Below, in pieces: positions 57,868 to 64,000 of a stretch of DNA of 64,000 nt. This stretch comes from Cornus controversa (Eukaryota > Streptophyta > Magnoliopsida > Cornales > Cornaceae): assembly GCA_026545225.1 (NCBI GenBank), contig CM048849.1, positions 56,873,836 to 56,937,835 on the forward strand, given 5' to 3'. Positions within the stretch are counted from its first letter, which is position 1, and every line of letters starts with the position of its first letter. Position numbers and translations under genes: made by a program. Under the pieces are notes generated by a model. That model did no database searches. It was not told the origin of the DNA and was given only the letters and a program-made list of their open reading frames with translations.

Positions 57868-60800
57868 TCAAGTGTAGCCAGGGATTTCCCCCGGTATTGG
57901 AGCCAACTCATTCTCATTGAACTTCTCCTCCTCATAGAAAGAAGCATGAACCACCCTACCACCAAAAAAACGACCGTCGAGGTCAATAAGCGCTTTAGTT
58001 GTCTCCTCTGGTCTCTCAAACTGCACAAAGATCCTAACTGCCTCCTCCACTGGAAAATTTGGCTCTGTTATCTCAAATATGAGGACCCGGGTCACAGTCC
58101 CATATTTGGCACACTCTGATCCTACCTCGTCTTCTAGCTCATCGTCTACCTCACCAGGGCCCACCTTCAAGGGAAAAGCACAACCACTGTTAGTCATCAA
58201 TTCTCATGTTCCTTTCCTTTGCATGAAAGTAACAAACATGAAGCATTAAGACAACTTTAAACAATGACAAGAATATGAAATTGAAATTTGCCACTGGAAA
58301 TAGGCTAAAACAGATTCATAGTTACATCATTACAATTTCAAGGGAAAAAAACATAAGAAACAAAGTGAAGGAAAGAAAAAACTAAACTGGTATTACATTT
58401 ATAAACACATCTTATATGGAACTGGAATACAAATTCCAATACTGAACTCTACAGAAAACATAAAACCTCTTTTCTTGGGGGGAAGAAATATACAACAGCC
58501 ATCAATGGCAGACCGCCGACATTGGTAGAGAGATCCAATTATAGCATTTTGGTTGGTAATCTAAGTATACAAATCAAGCTTCTACATATTCATCACTGCA
58601 AAGCATTCTAAAAGATTTTTAGTTGGTACATCAAGCTTCAGACCCACCACATTGGCCAAAGAGAGCATAAAGCAGTAGTTATCACCCGAAAGGAACAAGA
58701 AAGAGGAAAACAAAAATGCACGAAGGCAATTATCCAGTTTCCTGTTTGTTCTATGTCTAAAAAGCAAACAGTGGTGTATTCCATACTCCATACTCTTGCA
58801 GATTAAAATACTCCACAAATTATCATGGCCCAAGCTTTCTGTGATTTAACAATGCATTAGAATACTGATAAATAAAGACAGAAAAATATGAGGAAATACC
58901 AGCCTCAAGGGTATGAAAATTCTAGGAAAGAGAACACATCAATAGAAACACCAGGAAACCAGCTATATGATTTCAGTCAAGAGCTTCCTCTTCCTTTAAT
59001 GAGCTAAAATTAGTTATCAGAAGAAATCACTAACTGAGAATTGCAATTGCAACGAAATGGCGTGTATATTTTAAAATACACAAAATGGCCTAGATTTTAA
59101 ACTCTTGGGAATAATTTGCTCAACAAAATATTCAAATGCTTCATTCACCATCTATGTAACTATAAATATCCACACAGCATTGAATAAATGGAGGTGGCAT
59201 ATATGCAAAATGCAGTAAAGAAATGGCAGCAATGTGAAGACGACACCTGATATTGTCATTTCCGGACAAACCATCACAAAATTAGCTCTTAAATCCTTGT
59301 TTTTATTTATTTACAACCCTCATTGCATCTAAGCAAGAGAATACAGATGGACTCTATTAATAACTGACGACTTCCCAATAAGACACTAATCTCTCGAAAG
59401 GTGGTGACATAGGCCATGGTGATGCGATGTGCCGCCCACGCTAGAAATTAGCCATAATTTTCAATATATTTCCACCAAACATAAACCACACAATTTGGGG
59501 GCTTGCTCAAAAAACTAAACCAGGTTTTGACAGACAAGATTGGAAAGAAAACAATCTACTGAAGATTTTAAGCATAACTACATCCAATTTTGTCTGTTTT
59601 TCCAGCTACAAATCTCACACAGATTTATAAATGCATCTTAAATTCCAGATCACATTTCAAGTAAACAAATCATGTGTCACAATTATTTATCTCAATGTCA
59701 TCCGGGGTACATTTTATAACAATAGAAGACACTTCAAGTTCAATTTTGCTTTAATCAACAACTGGTAGAGCAACTCAAACCTTGGAATTTAAGCAACGAA
59801 GATCCACAGCTAAGTATTAAAAGCAATATAAAATGTTAAAATCTTAAAACACATCAACATGCTCAATTTTTTTGGTCAAAGTTGCAAGCTGCTGTTCAAT
59901 TTGTTATACAAACTCAAGACAGACAAGGATATAGATTGGTCAAAAAAAATTCTGAGGATCATTACACAAAAAATACTTGGCCAAAAGTAAACTTAGCATA
60001 TATGAATCATGGACAGCATACCCCAGATAGAAGTTCTCACCTTTTTACTTTTTACATTTTAGAGGTCACATAACAACAAAATTCCTTTCCAGGCATACCA
60101 TTCACACTAAAGTTTTCCTCTACCCTTTTACAAGAGGAAAGAACACATTTCCATATTCTGATGTCAACGATGTCATGCATTTATTAGATGCAATTTCAAA
60201 TAAATTAGAAGGAAGGGATGAATGAGGTGTAAATTCATAAATTCATTACATTAAAAATAGTTCAAGAAGCAAAATAACTTATTGCACCCAAAACATTGAA
60301 TGCCTAACCAGAAACCACCCAAGTGTTCACTGATTCCCGACCAAATGATCGTGACAATTAAGCAATGCCAAGGCAATTGAAACAAAAGTACATCTAAATT
60401 CTACAGCTTTTCACAAAAGTTATGGCAAACACCAGAAAATAGGAGGAAGGACTGACTGCATGTAAGTCATTTCATGCATATAGTTAACTTTAACAATATA
60501 AATTAGTAACCCAAATAGAAATTTGTTTAAAATGAAGAAGGGAAAAAAGGATCGTTTATTTGGCTGCCCAACCAAGTATCTCACACCAGACACTTGGCTG
60601 TTGCTAAGACACACCTAAGCAATTGCCTTGGTGTGACAGGCAACCAAGGCCAATTATAGGTGCTATACTGCTATGTAGCTCATCTAGGCCAATGATGGCC
60701 TAGAAGTTGCTTTGGCAATGCTATATTTTGAAGATCTAGGCAAGGCTTCAATAACAATAACCAAATATCATGAAACATTTGTAAGGTGAAATTAGCGAGG

Positions 60801-63665
60801 GATAGGACCAACACCCTAAGCTCTAATAGTGAGAGTACGCTAAGTCCCAAACTGGACCTAAAAAGGGATGAATAGGTCTCAAAAACTAAATTAACAACTT
60901 TTAACTGAAATTCAAATTTCAACTACTTTATATAAACTGAGATTTAAACAAAAATAATCAAGCAAGTAAAATTTGATAGAGTGCAGTAAATAGTAATAAT
61001 AATAATGACGATGATAATAGTAAACAAAAAAACTCCCACAATTCTAGCAATTTTGATCGCTAGGATGCACTCACATCGCTTGCAACATGCCTCTCAATGC
61101 TTGGTGTATTTTTTAGGCTGAAAGGATTAGGGTTTAAGAGTTTAAAACCTCTTTTGAAACAGCCATCTGCACAGCCGATCGATCCAAGATCAAGGTCAAT
61201 CGATCAAACTTCCTGCAATTTTGGTTTTCCAAATTTATTTATTTATTTATAAGTTGGGTTTTCCAAATTTTTAATCCAAAAACAGCTTTCTATGCATCCA
61301 ATACTACTTTTTTTAAAGATCAAAACATGGTTATGATGAACCCAAAACATGAATTATAATAATGTATGATTATAAAACCCTAATTTGGTGAGTGCACAAC
61401 TGAGAGTTGAATTTACATTTATACCCTTACTAAATCTTTAAGATTTCGAGATAACCTTGGATTGAGGTAAGTCAACCAACTAAACTAACTTTTGAAATAT
61501 ATAAACCAACTGGAATTAAAAAAAAAAAATCTGTTTTGTACAAAATTTGTCAATCTAAGTCCTATTGACATACCATTAAGTTGCACCTACCAGGCTACCA
61601 CTAGATACTGAAAAAGGTAAGACTTGATACTGTTACATGTAAAATTAATAACAAAATGGCATTTTAAATTGATTATATCCAGAAGAAAGTGTAGAAGAAT
61701 TTTCCATGTTTTCAAACTCATGGCTTGCTGCAATGAATAGATTACTTAAAAAGATGCTTAGAACTACATATCTCACACTGAATTGACAAAACAAGTATGG
61801 CAGTCACCAGTAACCTAGAAGAAAGAGAAGGAAGAAAAGGAGGAGAAATTGAATTTGTTTTGTTAATACTAGCTTTTTAAAGAAGTAGAATTTCTTGAGA
61901 GCTCCCCATAGATTTAGGAGGGGCAACACGTGCAAAGCAAAGAAAAGTGATGTGCTTTACAGTTTGATGGTCACATAGAAATGTGTTAAATTCTTTATTA
62001 TAAAATATTGGATGTTTATTTTTCCCCAAGGCATATGATTAATGTTCACCAACAAAAGCGTCCTTCCTTAGGCCATATAAATTTCAATCTTGATAGTTCC
62101 CACTAAAGAATCATGGGAATATTCAGATTGGGAAAATTCTTACAGTGCGTTTAGATGGATGAGGTTGAAGAGAGAGGAAAGCAAATGGAGTAAGTGATAG
62201 GCTTGTACCTTGTTTGGAAGCTTAAGCAAGGATGGGAAGGAAATGATTAAGAGAGAGAACGCGAGTTCTTTATTCCTCCTGGCCCAATTTTCATGCCCTC
62301 TCAAAAGTGTGAGCATTTACAAGAAAGGAAAGGGAAGTTGGTGAGCCTGTTAGTTGGCCTCCCTATTAGCCTTATCATTGTCCTCATCCTCTGCCTTTGC
62401 AGTTCATGTTCTATGTTATTTTTTGGTCGTTTTGGTGTGGATGGTTTACAATGTTCCTTACTTAGTTTTTCTCTCCCTTACTTTTTCATTAGACGAAGTT
62501 CTCATTCTCTTTCGAGTAAAGCCTGCTACTTTCTGATGAAATTGCTTTCATAAAAAATGTGTGTTTTCTATTGGACTGAGAAAATTTGTTATACATTATT
62601 TTGGCAGTATAACCATTTTACTGCATTTACATGGGAAAAAAAAATTGAAAGAAAGAAACCATAACCATTTTATTGTATTAACATTCTATACAATCAACAA
62701 ATTATGCCGTTCAAATCCTTTATTAAAAATATGGAATATTTAATATCCAAAAGGCAGGAAATGATTTGACAAATTTAATAGAAAAATCAGTATATCATGC
62801 ATACCATGTTTCTGAGCAGCATAACCCGAGTTGGAGGACCATTGAAGTTCACACTCTTCACCTTCTTCTCCGGCTTAGATTCACTCGCATTGACGATAAC
62901 CCCTGCTCTTCTATCAGTCTTCTTGGCCATCAACGGAGTCGTGATTCCCTGTTCCTTCTTCCCAAGCCCTTGTCCTTCCTTCCACCCCATCTTGGCCATC
63001 ATTCTTTGTGCAGCAGTCATCTGCCCACCTGCACCAACACCCAAGCCACCCGACTCCGACCTCCCTATACTGAACCCATCTCCATTTGATGGCGGAGACG
63101 GCGACCTTGGCATCGCCCCGCTCATAGCTGCACGCCTTTTCCATGCTTCTTCACCAGAGATATTCAGCCTCGCATCCCCATAATCCTTCTCTCTTTCTCT
63201 CTCCACCACCTCCCTCTCCTTCTCCCTCTCCCTGTCCCTGTCCTCCTCCTCCTGCCGCCTCCTCTCCAATTCCCTCTTCATCTCTGCCTCCATCGCCTTC
63301 TTCTTCCTCTCTTTCCTATACTCCTCATAATCATTCGGCCTCGCCGGGTCATACTCCTCGATAACTGTCGATGTGACCCCGACGAGTGCCGGTTGAAATG
63401 ATGGGCTCCTCGCCCCGTCAACGGCCACCACCGTCGTCAGCGTTGCAACCGACGGATTAACAATCTTTGGTTGCGCTGAAATTAGGGTTTTGGGTTTGTT
63501 TTGGGATTTCAAAATCGTTTGGGGCGGGGCAAAGGACGACGCCGGTTTGCGCAGCGTTGGTGGCGCCATTTTGGCGCTGCTCGACCACACATTGGATGAA
63601 TTGGTGGTTCTTTCTTCATCTGTAGACGAAGGTGGAGGTAGATCTCCGTATAATCCACCAAGCAT
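57868..63665 (-). CDS. DRT111: Splicing factor DRT111/SFPS homologue (RBM17/SPF45 family)
   Basis: This is a nuclear splicing factor linked in Arabidopsis to phytochrome light signalling, seed ABA response and DNA-damage tolerance. Two coding exons on the - strand, 63665-62805 (287 codons) and 58164-57868 (98 codons plus stop), give 385 aa, close to the 387 aa I recall for Arabidopsis. The start MLGGLYGDLPPP is conserved. A charged Arg/Glu-rich segment follows (about 115-165, with EREKEREVVEREREKDYGDA). The G-patch lies at about 222-265 (MMAKMGWKEGQGLGKKEQGI). The C-terminal U2AF-homology RRM has TRVMLLRNMVGPGEVDDELE, and GRFFGGRVVHASFYEEEKF with the R-x-F loop that binds tryptophan-containing ligands such as SF1 and SF3B1. 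The junction falls between codons, ATG then GTG, inside the RRM. The single 4.6-kb intron is unusually long next to the exons. Identification is firm. Confidence 0.96.
58165..62804 (-). other. 4.6-kb intron of the DRT111 gene
   Basis: A GT-AG intron on the - strand (donor GTATGC, acceptor TTGAAG). It is AT-rich, with a short TAA/ATG-type repeat near 60990-61020 and a less AT-rich patch at 61040-61210 that may be an old repeat. Open frames inside have no recognisable protein content. No transposon boundaries were found. Confidence 0.8.
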
Positions 63666-64000
63666 TGGTTCAGTGAGCTTCCAAACCCTGTAATTGAATC
63701 TGTGATTGAAAGCTGAGGAAAAGCAAAAATGGCATTTGAATTTTGGAAAGATGGCGATGAATTTCTGAAGTTTGTGATTCGATGTAATTAGGGTTTGGAT
63801 TTGTGCAAGTTTATTATTTTGGGGGGAGTTCGATTACAATATTAGGGATTAGTTTCCCATCGAACCAGAGTGTTTTGTTAGCTACAGTATAGATCACTCG
63901 TAGTCCTTGCAATTAATCCTTGGAATCGTTTTTTAATAATAGGCAAAATGCAACCAAATAAAAAATAAAAAAAATACTATAAACCCTTACAAAATATAAA
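63666..64000 (-). promoter_or_regulatory. Probable 5' UTR and promoter of the DRT111 gene
   Basis: This lies directly upstream of the - strand start codon. The first about 100 bases are mixed composition and probably leader; beyond about 63900 it turns AT-rich. No defined promoter motif is claimed. Confidence 0.4.

Noticed and set aside
62797..63183. 128-codon + strand frame opposite DRT111 exon 1
   Set aside because: It is a shadow of the - strand coding exon, whose protein is clearly recognised.
1..64000. An undescribed multi-gene system
   Set aside because: All confident genes belong to known plant families and the rest is explained by repeats; nothing supports a new system.

Overview
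This window is nuclear DNA of a flowering plant, most likely a eudicot. The genes carry many GT-AG introns, the intergenic DNA is AT-rich, and plant transposon families are common (Tekay-like and Tat-like LTRs, Copia, hAT, Mutator, PIF/Harbinger, RTE LINE, Stowaway). I cannot name the species.

Five protein-coding genes are well supported. In order they are: (1) a + strand NF-Y subunit A gene of the NF-YA4/7 type, coding exons 2647-6371, whose first coding exon I could not find; (2) a - strand two-exon gene for mitochondrial ribosomal protein bL20, 7956-10456; (3) a + strand class III HD-ZIP gene of the PHABULOSA/PHAVOLUTA type, 18 coding exons at 29907-38654, predicted 844 aa, with the miR165/166 target site split by an intron; (4) a + strand three-exon KXD1 (KxDL motif) homologue, 52529-56249, 123 aa; (5) a - strand two-exon homologue of the splicing factor DRT111/SFPS (RBM17/SPF45 family), 57868-63665, 385 aa. 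From memory of Arabidopsis locus numbers, NF-YA7, PHV and DRT111 are adjacent there (AT1G30500, AT1G30490, AT1G30480), and NF-YA4 sits beside PHB (AT2G34720, AT2G34710). The window therefore appears to keep an old microsyntenic block, stretched by repeats and with bL20 and KXD1 between its members.

Between the genes the DNA is mostly transposon remains, several of which can be delimited to the base by target-site duplications. From 12.1 to 22.3 kb there is a tandem-repeat-bearing LTR-like block, a 3.1-kb solo LTR, a 1.4-kb hAT element with a perfect 8-bp duplication, and a 2.2-kb decayed Copia element that keeps both LTRs, a primer-binding site and gag/protease remnants but has lost integrase, RT and RNase H. 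From 41.3 to 49.8 kb there is a 1.25-kb solo LTR with internal 60-bp tandem repeats, a Harbinger-like element with a Mutator-like element nested in it, and a hAT element with a transposase tail. A 5'-truncated LINE sits antisense in intron 14 of the HD-ZIP III gene. A 191-bp tandem duplication lies about 0.8-1.2 kb upstream of that gene's start codon.

The genes do not form a pathway. Two are developmental transcription factors, one is a nuclear splicing factor, one is an organellar ribosomal protein and one is probably an endomembrane or lysosome-related complex subunit. I found no CRISPR array, no rRNA or convincing tRNA gene, no bacterial-type operon, and no new multi-gene system. The most notable observations are the preserved gene neighbourhood, the intron-split miRNA site, and the nested, fully delimited transposon insertions.
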